The position numbers and the translations under genes were made by a program. This document shows, piece by piece, positions 16,262-24,344 of a stretch of 64,000 nucleotides of DNA (positions are counted from its first letter, which is position 1; each line of letters begins with the position of its first letter). This stretch comes from GBS-DC sp037442365 (GTDB lineage: Bacteria; Armatimonadota; Fimbriimonadia; Fimbriimonadales; GBS-DC), in assembly GCA_037442365.1 (NCBI GenBank), contig JBBIQK010000003.1, forward strand, positions 41,963-105,962. The letters are read 5' to 3'. The notes beneath the pieces were generated by a model. That model worked only from the letters and a program-made list of their open reading frames with translations, was not told the DNA's origin and did not search any database.

Positions 16262-17659
16262 TCACGAAGACGCCCCGCGCGCCTCCCGAAGGTACGCCTC
16301 CGCCAGACGCAGGGCATGCTCGGCGTCGTCGGGCTGGAGCGCGCCCTCGATTACCTGCTCTTCCAGATGGCGCTTGATCTGCCCCACCAGCGGGCTGGGT
16401 TTCAGCCCGAAGTGGCGCATGATTTGCTCGCCTGTGAGGGGACTGCGCCAGCGTGTGGGCGATTGCGCCGCCTGTACCTGCGCGATACGCGTGCGCAATG
16501 CGGCGATGTCGGCATGCACCACATCGTGTCGCTGCGCTCCGATGTCCGCCTCCACCAGGCGCAGCAGCGGCTCCAGCAGCTCGCCCGCGTCGCGGATGAG
16601 ACGCCGCACTGCCGCGTCGCTCCACTGGGGCGTGTAAAAGCCCGGACGCATGTGCATGCGCACCAGTTTGCGGACGCGCTCGAGGGTCGCCGTCGGGTAG
16701 CGCAGGGCGCGCAGCCAGTTGCGGGCTATCTCCGCGCCCACGCGGTCATGTTCGTAAAAATGCACCGCGCCGTCGGCGTCCACCGTGCGCGTGGCGGGCT
16801 TACCGACATCGTGCAAAAGCGCCGCGAGCCGCAGCTCCCACGCGGGCATCGCCAGCCCTGTCGGGTCGACGCCCTCCACCGTCTTCAGGCTGTGCCCCCA
16901 CACATCGTAAAGGTGATAGTCGTTCTGCGTGCAGCCGACCATCGGCAGGAGCGGCTCGGCGAACTGCGCCAGTAGCCCCATCTCCAGCAACATCTGCAGT
17001 CCTGCCGCTGCTGCAGGGGAGTCCATCAGGCGCGTGAACTCGGTCTGGATGCGCTCGATGCTCACGATGCGGAGTCGTTCAGCTTGCTCGCGGATGGCGT
17101 CTGCGGCAACAGGCTCCAGCGTGAAGCCGAGTTGCACGGCGAATCGCACGGCGCGCAGCATCCGCAGCGGGTCTTCGTAGAAGGTCTCGCGCGGGTCGCG
17201 CGGGGTGCGCAGGCGTTTCGCCTGCAGGTCCTGCAGCCCGACGCCCAGCGGGTCGACAATCTCGCCTGTGTGCAGGTTCTCCAGCAGGGTGTTGACCGTG
17301 AAGTCGCGGCGCAGGGCGTCTTCGTAGAGGGTGGCAGGCTGTACCTGCGCGGGTTTGCGGCTGGTATCGTGATACGACTCTGCGCGGGCGGTCACCAGCT
17401 CTACCGCGAGGTCGTCGACATGCACCATCGTCGTGCCGAAGCGGGGGAAGGTCACGGGCGGATGGCTGGCGACGCCCCGCTCATATAAAAACTGCGCGAG
17501 CGCCAGCGCGTCGCCTTCCAGCACGAGGTCTACATCGCTGGGCAGGGGGCGTCCCAGCAACTTATCGCGCACATACCCCCCCACGAGGTAGACTTTGCCT
17601 TCGTAGGGGGTGTCGGCTAATCCATCGCGCAATCGCTGCAGGGCGCGCTCGAGATTCAC
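16262..17659 (-). CDS. cca: tRNA nucleotidyltransferase (CCA-adding family) with HD domain
   Basis: The N-terminal nucleotidyltransferase head is clear: VYLVGGYVRDKLLGRPLPSD (GG..RD motif) and DVDLV (the metal-binding Asp pair), then RRDFTVNTL and DPLGVGLQDLQAKRLRTPRD, EDPLRMLRAVRFA of class II CCA-adding enzymes and poly(A) polymerases. An HD domain follows (about 255-345; LRLAALLHDVGKPATR). CCA-adding versus poly(A) polymerase cannot be separated by eye. The start overlaps the prcA stop by 4 nt (ATGA), so it is translationally coupled to the proteasome genes. The one tRNA in the window encodes its own CCA, in which case this enzyme would serve repair. Confidence 0.9.
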   Translation of the reverse strand: MNLERALQRLRDGLADTPYEGKVYLVGGYVRDKLLGRPLPSDVDLVLEGDALALAQFLYERGVASHPPVTFPRFGTTMVHVDDLAVELVTARAESYHDTSRKPAQVQPATLYEDALRRDFTVNTLLENLHTGEIVDPLGVGLQDLQAKRLRTPRDPRETFYEDPLRMLRAVRFAVQLGFTLEPVAADAIREQAERLRIVSIERIQTEFTRLMDSPAAAAGLQMLLEMGLLAQFAEPLLPMVGCTQNDYHLYDVWGHSLKTVEGVDPTGLAMPAWELRLAALLHDVGKPATRTVDADGAVHFYEHDRVGAEIARNWLRALRYPTATLERVRKLVRMHMRPGFYTPQWSDAAVRRLIRDAGELLEPLLRLVEADIGAQRHDVVHADIAALRTRIAQVQAAQSPTRWRSPLTGEQIMRHFGLKPSPLVGQIKRHLEEQVIEGALQPDDAEHALRLAEAYLREARGASS

Positions 17660-18408
17660 AGCCGCTTCAGGTAGGGTTCCAGCTGGTCTGGCGGGAGCAG
17701 GCGGAATCGGTTCTCGCGCAGGGTCTGGCGTTCCAGGATGCCGACCTCCACCTGCGCCTCGCCGAGCATCTCACGCAGGCGATTGCGCGCGGCGTCTTCC
17801 GAGACGGCGTCGACATCCTCCTGCTGGGCGGCTTCGTAGGCGATGCCCCACGCGGTGAGTGCAATCGGCAGGGCAGTCTCCAGTGTTGGGGGGCGCGTGA
17901 GCTGCGCCTCCAGGTAGCGCGTCGTTTGCTCTTCGGCATGCGGCGCGCCGCCAATCACGGCAAATCGCTCGTAAGGCAAAAACTCGCCGTCGTAGTTGAG
18001 CGTGTAGAACTGATCGCGTTCGGGCGCGTCGTGCAGCTCGGCGAACAGCGCGCGCGCCACAAACGGGGTCGTGAGCGGGTCGCCGAACGCCTTTTTGAGC
18101 GCGGGCGAGAGCGCAAACCCCACCACGCGCTGGATGGTCACATCGTCGGGGCTGCGCACGAAGCCCTCCTGATGCGCGAAATCGATCGCCGCCAGACGCA
18201 GGTTCTCCACATCCGCCTGATTGCCAATCGCGGAGAACATCAGGCGGTCATAGATTTCGTACACCTTGCGCCCACGCCGCTTGAGCGCAAGCAGCAGCAC
18301 GCCGTTATCGTAGCTGATTCCTATCACGGGGCTGCCCGCGCGCAGGCGATTGCGGATATACTGCGCCCGCTGCTGCAGATTCTCCTGAAAGTCGTAAGGG
18401 GTCAGCAT
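17656..18408 (-). CDS. prcA: 20S proteasome alpha-type subunit
   Basis: The 250-residue product matches bacterial PrcA: MLTPYDFQENLQQRAQYIRN is the N-terminal gate-forming region, followed by SPVIGISYDNGVLLLALKRR, KVYEIYDRLMFSAIGNQADV and ENLRLAAIDFAHQEGF. The proteasome fold lacks a catalytic Thr, as expected for alpha rings. FAVIGGAPHAEEQTTRYLEA is the conserved late strand and loop. It starts at the last base of prcB (1-nt overlap) and overlaps cca by 4 nt. The gene order prcB-prcA matches actinobacterial proteasome loci. It would cap the core particle and gate entry of tagged proteins. Confidence 0.92.
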   Translation of the reverse strand: MLTPYDFQENLQQRAQYIRNRLRAGSPVIGISYDNGVLLLALKRRGRKVYEIYDRLMFSAIGNQADVENLRLAAIDFAHQEGFVRSPDDVTIQRVVGFALSPALKKAFGDPLTTPFVARALFAELHDAPERDQFYTLNYDGEFLPYERFAVIGGAPHAEEQTTRYLEAQLTRPPTLETALPIALTAWGIAYEAAQQEDVDAVSEDAARNRLREMLGEAQVEVGILERQTLRENRFRLLPPDQLEPYLKRL

Positions 18409-19211
18409 CAGCCGTTGCCTCCATTGCGAATCGACTGCACGATGTCGCGGATGGTCGCTTCGGGCACTTCGAACACGCCCTCGCGGTTCACATAGCGCGC
18501 GGTCGGCAGCACTTTATCGATGCCGCCCGTCGCCGCGTCCAGGTCGGCGGCGATGTCGAGCAGCAGAATCGCCTCGCGCAGCGCCTCTTCCAGCGGGCGC
18601 TGGCTGAACGGTCCGTGCGTTTTGGTGATGTAGTCGAACACGCCGCGAATGCGCTCCGAGCCAGAGCCTGCCGCGCCGTATTCGGGGGTCTCGAACCGCG
18701 CGCCGCTCACATCGTAGAAGAAGATGCGCCCACTGTCCCGATCGGGGTCGTAGACGCTGAGGATAGGGATAAACAGCCCGATTCCGCCCAGCGCGTTGGG
18801 CAGGTTCGCTGACAGCGCGCGCGAGACCTCCTGCAGTTTGCCGTCGAGGCTCATGGGCTGGAGCTGGCTGCGGGCGTAGTATTTGAACGAGTGGCGCAGG
18901 TAGCGCACGACCTCCATCGCGCGCCCATACGCGCCCGCGATGGCGACCAGCGTGTAGTCGTCGAGGGGGATGATTTTGTCGGCGCGGTCATACATCACGG
19001 CGTTGGCGGCGGTGGCGCGTCGGTCGCCCACATTCAGCACGCCGCCCTGAAACTTGAGCGCAATCACGGTCGTGCCATGCACTTCCAGCGCAGCGTTGAG
19101 CGCGGGGTTCGGCGCGTCGATGGGACTGAGCAACGGCACGCGCACGCCCGACTGCGCCTGATACCGCTGAAGCAGTTCATAAAAGTCGCCCGAATAGGTC
19201 TGTGTTATCAT
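18408..19211 (-). CDS. prcB: 20S proteasome beta-type (catalytic) subunit
   Basis: A 46-residue propeptide ends in EVHG, and autocleavage would expose Thr47 (G-TTVIALKF). The other active-site residues fall at the expected spacing: D63 (Asp17, in NVGDRRATA) and K79 (Lys33, in DRADKI). IAGAYGRAMEVVRYLRHSFK and a late SGSERIRGVF segment (Ser129/Asp166-type region) complete the fold. The length of 267 fits bacterial PrcB with propeptide. It follows UBact by 84 bp, which hold a stem-loop (19240-19266). The ribosome site is weak. Confidence 0.94.
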   Translation of the reverse strand: MITQTYSGDFYELLQRYQAQSGVRVPLLSPIDAPNPALNAALEVHGTTVIALKFQGGVLNVGDRRATAANAVMYDRADKIIPLDDYTLVAIAGAYGRAMEVVRYLRHSFKYYARSQLQPMSLDGKLQEVSRALSANLPNALGGIGLFIPILSVYDPDRDSGRIFFYDVSGARFETPEYGAAGSGSERIRGVFDYITKTHGPFSQRPLEEALREAILLLDIAADLDAATGGIDKVLPTARYVNREGVFEVPEATIRDIVQSIRNGGNG

Positions 19212-19239
19212 AGTCGTTCGCTCAGATTCGGTTGCTTGC

Positions 19240-19266
19240 GGACGCCCGCAGGCGATGCAGGCGTCC
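19240..19266 (-). other. Stem-loop between UBact and prcB
   Basis: GGACGCC (19240-19246) and GGCGTCC (19260-19266) form a 7-bp stem without a following T-run. In the proteasome operon transcript it would sit between the modifier and the protease genes, and could raise UBact over PrcB by slowing decay or partial attenuation; that is inference. Confidence 0.45.
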
Positions 19267-19295
19267 CCCTGGGTTTGGCGTGAAGCGCTGGTCGC

Positions 19296-19484
19296 TTACT
19301 GTCCGCTGCGCTGTCGGTAGCGGCGCGCCTGCTCCGGGTCGATTCGGCGCATGCGCTTGAGCAGCTCGTTCGTGTCGGGGCGCTTCACATCGGGCTTGCT
19401 GGGTCCGTCCCCGTCGCCGCCCGGTCGGGTCAGCGGCTCGGTCGGCACAGGGCGCCGAATACGCTCCTCCGCTCGTATCATCAT
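19296..19484 (-). CDS. ubact: UBact-type ubiquitin-like protein modifier (Pup analogue)
   Basis: The 62-residue protein is highly charged, predicted disordered, has no Cys, and ends RYRQRSGQ. The pattern PNxxGGDGDGPSKPDVKRPD followed by NELLKRMRRIDPEQARRYRQ matches my memory of UBact, the Pup-like modifier described by Lehmann and co-workers (2017) in several Gram-negative phyla, which ends in a Gly-Glu or Gly-Gln dipeptide. The final Gln here would need deamidation to Glu by Dop before ligation to lysines. AGGAGG lies 8 nt before the ATG, and the ATG overlaps the dop stop (ATGA). It sits between dop and prcB, exactly where pup lies in actinobacteria. Confidence 0.9.
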   Translation of the reverse strand: MMIRAEERIRRPVPTEPLTRPGGDGDGPSKPDVKRPDTNELLKRMRRIDPEQARRYRQRSGQ

Positions 19485-21010
19485 TGCGGTTCCTCCTGTT
19501 TGGGTTCGCTCGCCCTGTGGGGCGCACGCAACAGTTCCACGAATTCCGTAATCGTCGCTGCCGTCGTCAGACGACGGTTCAAATCGGTTGTCTCATCCAC
19601 CAGCTGGCTCATGTCCAGGCGCACGGTCTGGTCGTCGGTGCGCAGCACGATGCGCTCCCAGTTGATGCTTTCCACCTGCGCGGCGTAGCGCTGCACGCAC
19701 AGCCCGCGAATGGCGGCGCGGGTATCGCGCGGCGGATTCTGCATCGCCAGGGCGATCGCCTCGGGGCTGACCAGCGTCTGCATCCGCCCCTGCTCGACCA
19801 GCGCGTAATACAGTCCCTCCGCGGGGTCTATATCATGATACGCTAAATCGAGGGCAATCATCGCAGGGGCGTCCAGGGGGACGCCTTCCGATTCGGCGAA
19901 CAGGCTCAGCAACTGGCGTTTGGCGACCCAGTCCAGTCGGTCGCCCAGCGCGTCGGGGTCGGTCTCCAGCAGGTTCAGGGCGGTCTCCCACTCGCGCAAC
20001 ACCCAGTCGGTTTCGGCGTCGCGCCCTGCGAAGTGGTGGGCGGCGGCGCTGAGGTAATAGCGTTGCACATCAATCGCGCTCCAGACGCCCTCGCTGGTGT
20101 CCACAAGCCATTTGCCGTCGGGGTCGCGCGAGATGCGTTGCGCCGCCGCGACGGGGTCTATGAGAAACAGATTTGCCGCCCAGCCTGCCTCCAGCAGGTC
20201 CAGCACGAGCGCGGTCGCGCCGATTTTGAGCGCGGCGGCGTACTCGCTCATGTTCGCGTCGCCGCAGATGACATGCAGGCGTCGATAGGCGCGCATCTGG
20301 GCATGCGGCTCATCGCGGGTGTTGAAAATCGGGCGGCGATAGAGCGTCTCCACATTCATCGTGTCCATGTAGAAATCAGCGCGCTGGCTGATCTGATAGG
20401 GCACGCGCGGGTTCGGCGCCGCCTCCACGCCGACCTTGCCTGCCCCCGCGTAAATCATGCGCGTGGTCAGAAACGGCATCATCGTGGACGCCAGAGTATC
20501 GAACGGGATGTCGCGGCGGAGCGCGTAGCTCTCGTGCGCGCCGTAGCTGCTGCCGTGATAGTCGGTGTTGTTTTTGTAGAGCTTGACCGTCGCGCCGACG
20601 CGCTTCTGGTACGCCTGCGCGCATGCCAGCAGAATCCGTTCGCCCGCCTTGTCGTGCGCGATGAGGTCTAACAGGCGTCGGCACTCGGGCGTGGCGTATT
20701 CGGGGTGCGCGTGGTCATTATACAGGCGCGCGCCGTTCGTTAGCACATGGTCACTGCGCACCTCGCGCTCGGAGAGGCTAATCGGGTGTTCGCGCTCGAT
20801 TTGCGCGTCGTTGGGGTCAACAGCTAAATGGTCCACACGGAAGCCGCGCATGTCGCGCCTGGGGTCTTCGAGCCGATAGTCCCAGCAGCCCTTCACAGCG
20901 GGGAACGGGCAGCTGCGCAGCACGCCAACGGCTTCCATCACCTGGTCTGCGACGCCACGCCCCTCCACATACAGCCCATATTCAGTTTCTATGCCTATCA
21001 GGCGGTTCAC
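19481..21010 (-). CDS. dop: Dop: deamidase/depupylase-type enzyme for UBact
   Basis: Dop deamidates the C-terminal Gln of the modifier and removes it from substrates. The carboxylate-amine ligase fold is clear: RLIGIETEYG (ATP/Mg site) at the N-terminus, LTNGARLYNDHAHPEYATPE with the catalytic Asp, DKAGERIL, KLYKNNTDYHGSSYGAHESY, RRLHVICGDANMSEYAAALK and NPPRDTRAAIRG. WDYRLEDPRRDMRGF follows the Dop rather than the PafA pattern. I chose a GTG start at 21010, which gives VNRLIGIETEYG as in other Dop proteins; TATAAT ends 6 nt before it, so the mRNA appears leaderless. The alternative start at 21055 overlaps the divergent gene. 509 residues. No pafA or Mpa/ARC ATPase gene is in the window. Confidence 0.9.
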   Translation of the reverse strand: MNRLIGIETEYGLYVEGRGVADQVMEAVGVLRSCPFPAVKGCWDYRLEDPRRDMRGFRVDHLAVDPNDAQIEREHPISLSEREVRSDHVLTNGARLYNDHAHPEYATPECRRLLDLIAHDKAGERILLACAQAYQKRVGATVKLYKNNTDYHGSSYGAHESYALRRDIPFDTLASTMMPFLTTRMIYAGAGKVGVEAAPNPRVPYQISQRADFYMDTMNVETLYRRPIFNTRDEPHAQMRAYRRLHVICGDANMSEYAAALKIGATALVLDLLEAGWAANLFLIDPVAAAQRISRDPDGKWLVDTSEGVWSAIDVQRYYLSAAAHHFAGRDAETDWVLREWETALNLLETDPDALGDRLDWVAKRQLLSLFAESEGVPLDAPAMIALDLAYHDIDPAEGLYYALVEQGRMQTLVSPEAIALAMQNPPRDTRAAIRGLCVQRYAAQVESINWERIVLRTDDQTVRLDMSQLVDETTDLNRRLTTAATITEFVELLRAPHRASEPKQEEPQ

Positions 21011-21016
21011 GGGGGA

Positions 21017-21022
21017 ATTATA
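21017..21022 (-). promoter_or_regulatory. -10 element of the dop-UBact-proteasome operon
   Basis: TATAAT on the minus strand is followed by TCCCCC and then the GTG of dop, placing the expected transcription start on the start codon. No ribosome site exists. A promoter for the divergent ZIP gene lies only 27 bp away (21049-21056). Confidence 0.6.
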
Positions 21023-21048
21023 CTCCAATTCACCCCGTGAGTGCAGTA

Positions 21049-21056
21049 GGTACAAT
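21049..21056 (+). promoter_or_regulatory. -10 element (GGTACAAT) for the ZIP transporter gene
   Basis: GGTACAAT ends 4 nt before the ATG at 21061 and 7 nt before an in-frame GTG at 21064. There is no ribosome site, so the transcript is probably leaderless. Confidence 0.5.
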
Positions 21057-21060
21057 TCGC

Positions 21061-21843
21061 ATGGTGGAACTCCTCGAAAGCTGGATGCCTGCGCATCCCA
21101 TCGCGCAGGGGCTGGTCGCAGGCGTGTTTATTGTGGCGTTGAACATGGCGGGCGCGCTGCTGGTGCTGTTGTTGCGCCAGCCGTCGGAGCGCGTGCTGGA
21201 TACGCTGCTGGGGTTTGCCGCAGGCGTGATGCTCGCTGCCAGCTTCACCAGCCTGATTCTGCCTGCGATCGAGCGGGGCGGCGTCGTACCTGCGCTGCTG
21301 GGCGTGGCGCTGGGCGCGCTGGCGATGGACGCCGCGGATCATCTCATTCCGCACAAGCACCGCTTCATCGGGCGCGAGGGGCTGGATGGGCGTCGTATCC
21401 GCGCGGTGCTGCTGTTCGTGATTGCGATTACGCTGCATAACGCGCCTGAGGGGCTGGCGGTCGGCGTGGCGTTCGGCGGGGGGCACTTCCGCGAGGGCGT
21501 GCTGCTGATGCTTGCCATCGGCGCGCAGAACATCCCCGAGGGGATGGCAGTCGCCTTCGCCGCGCTGGCGGCGGGGTTCGGCAGACGCTTCTACGCGGCG
21601 TTCGTGGGCGTGCGCTCAGGGCTGGTCGAGTTGCCGATGGCGGCGCTGGGCGCGACGCTGGTCTACTATCTCGCGCCGCTGGTACCCTACGCGATGGGCT
21701 TTGCGGCAGGCGCGATGCTCTATATCATCAGCGACGAAATCGTGCCCGAAACGCACCGCAAGGGACACGAACGCTGGGCGACCTTCGGATTGATAGCGGG
21801 TCTTATTGTGATGCTCTTTCTCGATGTCGCGCTGGAGGGGTAG
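21061..21843 (+). CDS. ZIP family divalent metal transporter
   Basis: Eight membrane segments are visible in 260 residues. The ZIP metal path is marked by the two family motifs HNAPEG (about residue 125) and QNIPEG (about residue 157) in helices four and five. A His-containing loop (HLIPHKHR) lies between helices three and four, a usual metal-binding loop. This is the GufA/ZupT-like branch, which imports Zn2+ and other divalent ions; specificity cannot be read. It is divergent from dop and overlaps nothing. The start is ATG 21061 or GTG 21064. Confidence 0.9.
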   Translation: MVELLESWMPAHPIAQGLVAGVFIVALNMAGALLVLLLRQPSERVLDTLLGFAAGVMLAASFTSLILPAIERGGVVPALLGVALGALAMDAADHLIPHKHRFIGREGLDGRRIRAVLLFVIAITLHNAPEGLAVGVAFGGGHFREGVLLMLAIGAQNIPEGMAVAFAALAAGFGRRFYAAFVGVRSGLVELPMAALGATLVYYLAPLVPYAMGFAAGAMLYIISDEIVPETHRKGHERWATFGLIAGLIVMLFLDVALEG

Positions 21844-22000
21844 CGCCAATCCGTCTGACAGGCTGGAGGCGCAGCTGCACTCAGTCTACGATATCGCGCT
21901 TGCCGCAGGCAGTCTCCTGGGCGCCCCGCAAGCAGAGAATCCGTCTTCTGGAAGAGCAGGCGTGAGGGGCAAGAGAGCGCCTTGCCCCTTGTGCAACGCC

Positions 22001-23038
22001 TTACCCGCGTTCGAAGGCGGCGTCGAACGCCACGCGCGACGGCTCAAAGTCGAGATGGCGCACAAACTGGCACGCCTCGCGCGCGCCGTGTTCCCGATCC
22101 ATGCCGCTATCTTCCCACTCCACCGAGAGCGGACCCTGATAGCCAATCTCGTTGAGGGCGCGGATAATCTCCTCGAAGTCGATCGAGCCGCGTCCGGGCG
22201 AGCGGAAGTCCCAGTAGCGGCGCGAGTCTCCGAAGTTCAGATGCCCGCCAAACACACCCGACAGACGCGGCGTGTCCGACCACCAGACATCCTTCACATG
22301 CATATGGAAGATACGGTCGCGGAAGTGGCGAATGAACGCCACATAGTCCACGCCCTGATAGCCCAGATGGCTGGGGTCATAGTTGAAGCCGAAGCGCGGA
22401 TGCCCGTTCACTGCCTGGATGGCGCGCTCCGCCGTCACGATATCGTAGGCAATCTCCGTCGGGTGAACCTCCAGTGCGAAGTAGACATCCTCCTGCGCGA
22501 ACACATCCAAGATGGGCTTCCAGCGCGCGGCGAAGTCAGCGAAGCCCTTCTCCACAAGGTCTGGCGGGTTGGGCGGGAACGAATAGAGATAGTACCAGAT
22601 GCTGCTTCCCGTGAAGCCGTTGACCACCACGCGCGTCAGCTGGCGTTTCACCTCGTCGGGCGCGGCGTTGAAGAACTTGCGGGCGGCGCGGGCGGTGTGT
22701 TGCATCTCCTCCGCCGCGCGCTGGCGCACACCTTCAGGCGAGCCGTCGCCCCACACCCGCGGCGGCAGAATCGCCTTGTGCCGCTCGTCAATCTGGTCGC
22801 AGACGGCTTGCCCCACCAGGTGGTTGCTAATCGCGAAGCACTTCAAACCGTATCGCCCCAGAATCTCCCAGCGCGATTCGCAGTAGCCGTCCTGTGTGAG
22901 GGCTTTCTCAACATCGAAGTGGTCGCCCCAGCACGCCAACTCCAGTCCATCGTAACCGAATTCTTTCGCCTTTTGCGCCATCGTCTCAAGGGGCAAATCT
23001 GCCCACTGTCCCGTGAACAAGGTCACTGGTCGCGCCAT
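22001..23038 (-). CDS. Sugar phosphate isomerase/epimerase family protein (AP endonuclease 2 fold)
   Basis: The TIM barrel is recognised from KAKEFGYDGLELACWGDHFD, VYFALEVHPTEIAYD (metal-binding Glu and His), FNYDPSHLGYQGVDYVAFIR (metal-binding Asp and His), IFHMHVKDV (His) and GPLSVEWEDSGMDRE (Glu). These are the metal ligands of xylose-isomerase-like proteins such as IolE/IolI and hydroxypyruvate isomerase. The exact sugar is unknown. The ATG at 23038 was chosen for GGAGGT 9 nt upstream; the longer frame (from 23170) overlaps the divergent gene's promoter. 345 residues. Confidence 0.88.
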   Translation of the reverse strand: MARPVTLFTGQWADLPLETMAQKAKEFGYDGLELACWGDHFDVEKALTQDGYCESRWEILGRYGLKCFAISNHLVGQAVCDQIDERHKAILPPRVWGDGSPEGVRQRAAEEMQHTARAARKFFNAAPDEVKRQLTRVVVNGFTGSSIWYYLYSFPPNPPDLVEKGFADFAARWKPILDVFAQEDVYFALEVHPTEIAYDIVTAERAIQAVNGHPRFGFNYDPSHLGYQGVDYVAFIRHFRDRIFHMHVKDVWWSDTPRLSGVFGGHLNFGDSRRYWDFRSPGRGSIDFEEIIRALNEIGYQGPLSVEWEDSGMDREHGAREACQFVRHLDFEPSRVAFDAAFERG

Positions 23039-23116
23039 CGTCGCATTACCTCCAGAGTGAAATTTCCCCGCGTCGCGCCTGTTTCCTGCCAGACGCCTTG
23101 AATTGCACGCACGCAT

Positions 23117-23124
23117 GGTATAAT
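23117..23124 (+). promoter_or_regulatory. -10 element (GGTATAAT) for the TlpA-like gene
   Basis: GGTATAAT lies 18 bp before the ATG at 23143; the short leader contains GGAGG. Confidence 0.6.
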
Positions 23125-23142
23125 AGGGGCGTGGAGGCGATG

Positions 23143-23655
23143 ATGAAACGGTACCTATTACCGCTGGCATTGTTGGGAGTCGCGGCGTTCCTGTTTGCGA
23201 CGATGCCGTCCAGCGCGCAGCTGCGCGTGGGGCAGAAGATGCCTGAGATGACTTTCAAAGACCTCAACGGCAAGGAGGTCAAACTGGGCGGCAAGCAGGA
23301 CAAGGTGTACCTGGTGGACTTCTGGGCGACATGGTGCGGTCCGTGCCGCGCCGCCATCCCCTACTTGCAGGAACTGCACGATAAGTACAGCAGCCGCGGG
23401 CTGGTGGTGGTGGGCGTCGCGCTCGATTCGGGCACGCCAGACGAGGTGCGCGCATTCGTCGAACAGAACAAGATGACCTACCCGATTGTGACTCCGCCGA
23501 ACGAGGATGAAGTCATGCGCCGCGCTCGTGTGAAAGCCTTCCCCACGATGTATATCGTGGATAAGAAAGGGATTATCCGCTACGCCGAGGAAGGCTTCGC
23601 CCCTGAGGTGATGGAGGATATCCTCCGCGTGCTCGGTCAGACGCTGATTGAGTAG
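23143..23655 (+). CDS. TlpA-like thiol-disulfide oxidoreductase
   Basis: A signal peptide or anchor (MKRYLLPLALLGVAAFLFAT, then SSAQ) precedes one thioredoxin-fold domain. The active site is WATWCGPCRAA, with both Cys present and the typical TlpA/ResA phrase VDFWATWCGPC; the cis-Pro loop is AFPTMYIV. It probably reduces disulfides in exported proteins or haem-binding apocytochromes. A cytochrome c-containing protein is encoded elsewhere in the window (11146-12939). The start with GGAGG at 5 nt (23143) is preferred to the ATG three bases earlier. 170 residues. Confidence 0.88.
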   Translation: MKRYLLPLALLGVAAFLFATMPSSAQLRVGQKMPEMTFKDLNGKEVKLGGKQDKVYLVDFWATWCGPCRAAIPYLQELHDKYSSRGLVVVGVALDSGTPDEVRAFVEQNKMTYPIVTPPNEDEVMRRARVKAFPTMYIVDKKGIIRYAEEGFAPEVMEDILRVLGQTLIE

Positions 23656-23681
23656 ACCATCAAAGCGAGGGTGAGGAAGCC

Positions 23682-24344
23682 ATTCAGAAGGAACTGAGAA
23701 TCAACAACCGAATCCGCGCCCGTGAGGTGCGGGTCATCGATTCGGACGGCAAGCAATTGGGCGTGATGCCCACGCGCCGCGCGCTGAAAATTGCCCAGGA
23801 GCAGGGCTTGGACCTGGTGGAAGTCGCGCCGACCGCGAACCCGCCCGTGTGTAAGATTCTGGACTACGGGCGATACCGGTACGAGCAGGAAAAACTGGCA
23901 AAGGAAGCCAAGAAGAAACAGAAGGGTGGCGATATCAAAACCATCCGCCTGCGCCCTGCCATCGGCGCGCACGACATCGAGACCAAGATTCGCAACGCAA
24001 TCGAGTTTTTGCAGGAAGGCGATAAGGTAAAATTCGTGGTCATTTTCCGCAGCCGCGAATTCGGGCGCCCGCAAGCGGGCGAGGCGCTTCTGCGGAAAAT
24101 CGCCGAGAGCGTACAGGAGTATGGCGCGATCGACAAGCCGCCCGGGATGGAAGGCAGGCAAATGACGATGGTCATTACGCCCACCAGAAAGCCCGCGGCG
24201 AAACCGAAAACGCCGCCTGCAGAAGGAGGTTCTGCCAATGCCAAAAATGAAGACGAGCAAGACAGCCGCCAAGCGCTTCAAGCGCACAGCGACGGGCAAA
24301 CTGATGCACAAGAAAGCCGGGAACAGCCATCTGTTCCTGAGTAA
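23682..24344 (+). CDS. infC: Translation initiation factor IF-3, AUU start
   Basis: The IF-3 N-terminal domain begins RINNRIRAREVRVIDSDGKQ, and the frame extends upstream only if ATT at 23682 is the initiator (IQKELRINN). GGTGAGG lies 5 nt before it. AUU is the known autoregulated start of infC in Escherichia coli: IF-3 rejects its own message when abundant. Domains: IF3-N (about 6-75), the lysine-rich linker (KEAKKKQKGGDIKTIRLRP), IF3-C (about 88-170). The ORF then runs on for about 50 Glu/Gln/Ala-rich residues, overlapping rpmI by 107 nt in another frame. This tail is unusual and disordered-looking. The next genes are rpmI and rplT, the usual order. Confidence 0.95.
   Translation: MQKELRINNRIRAREVRVIDSDGKQLGVMPTRRALKIAQEQGLDLVEVAPTANPPVCKILDYGRYRYEQEKLAKEAKKKQKGGDIKTIRLRPAIGAHDIETKIRNAIEFLQEGDKVKFVVIFRSREFGRPQAGEALLRKIAESVQEYGAIDKPPGMEGRQMTMVITPTRKPAAKPKTPPAEGGSANAKNEDEQDSRQALQAHSDGQTDAQESREQPSVPE

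Noticed and set aside
15548..16975. A 475-codon open frame on the plus strand across the URO-D-like and cca genes
   Set aside because: Both minus-strand genes have clear family motifs; this frame spans their junction antisense and shows no family pattern.
18408..21010. Classical actinobacterial Pup system
   Set aside because: The modifier's C-terminal RYRQRSGQ fits UBact better than Pup, whose end is typically KGGQ/GGE preceded by a different helix; other markers exclude Actinobacteria.
21824..23101. A 425-codon plus-strand frame antisense to the sugar isomerase gene
   Set aside because: The isomerase frame carries all metal ligands; the plus frame is Arg/His/Val-rich without motifs.
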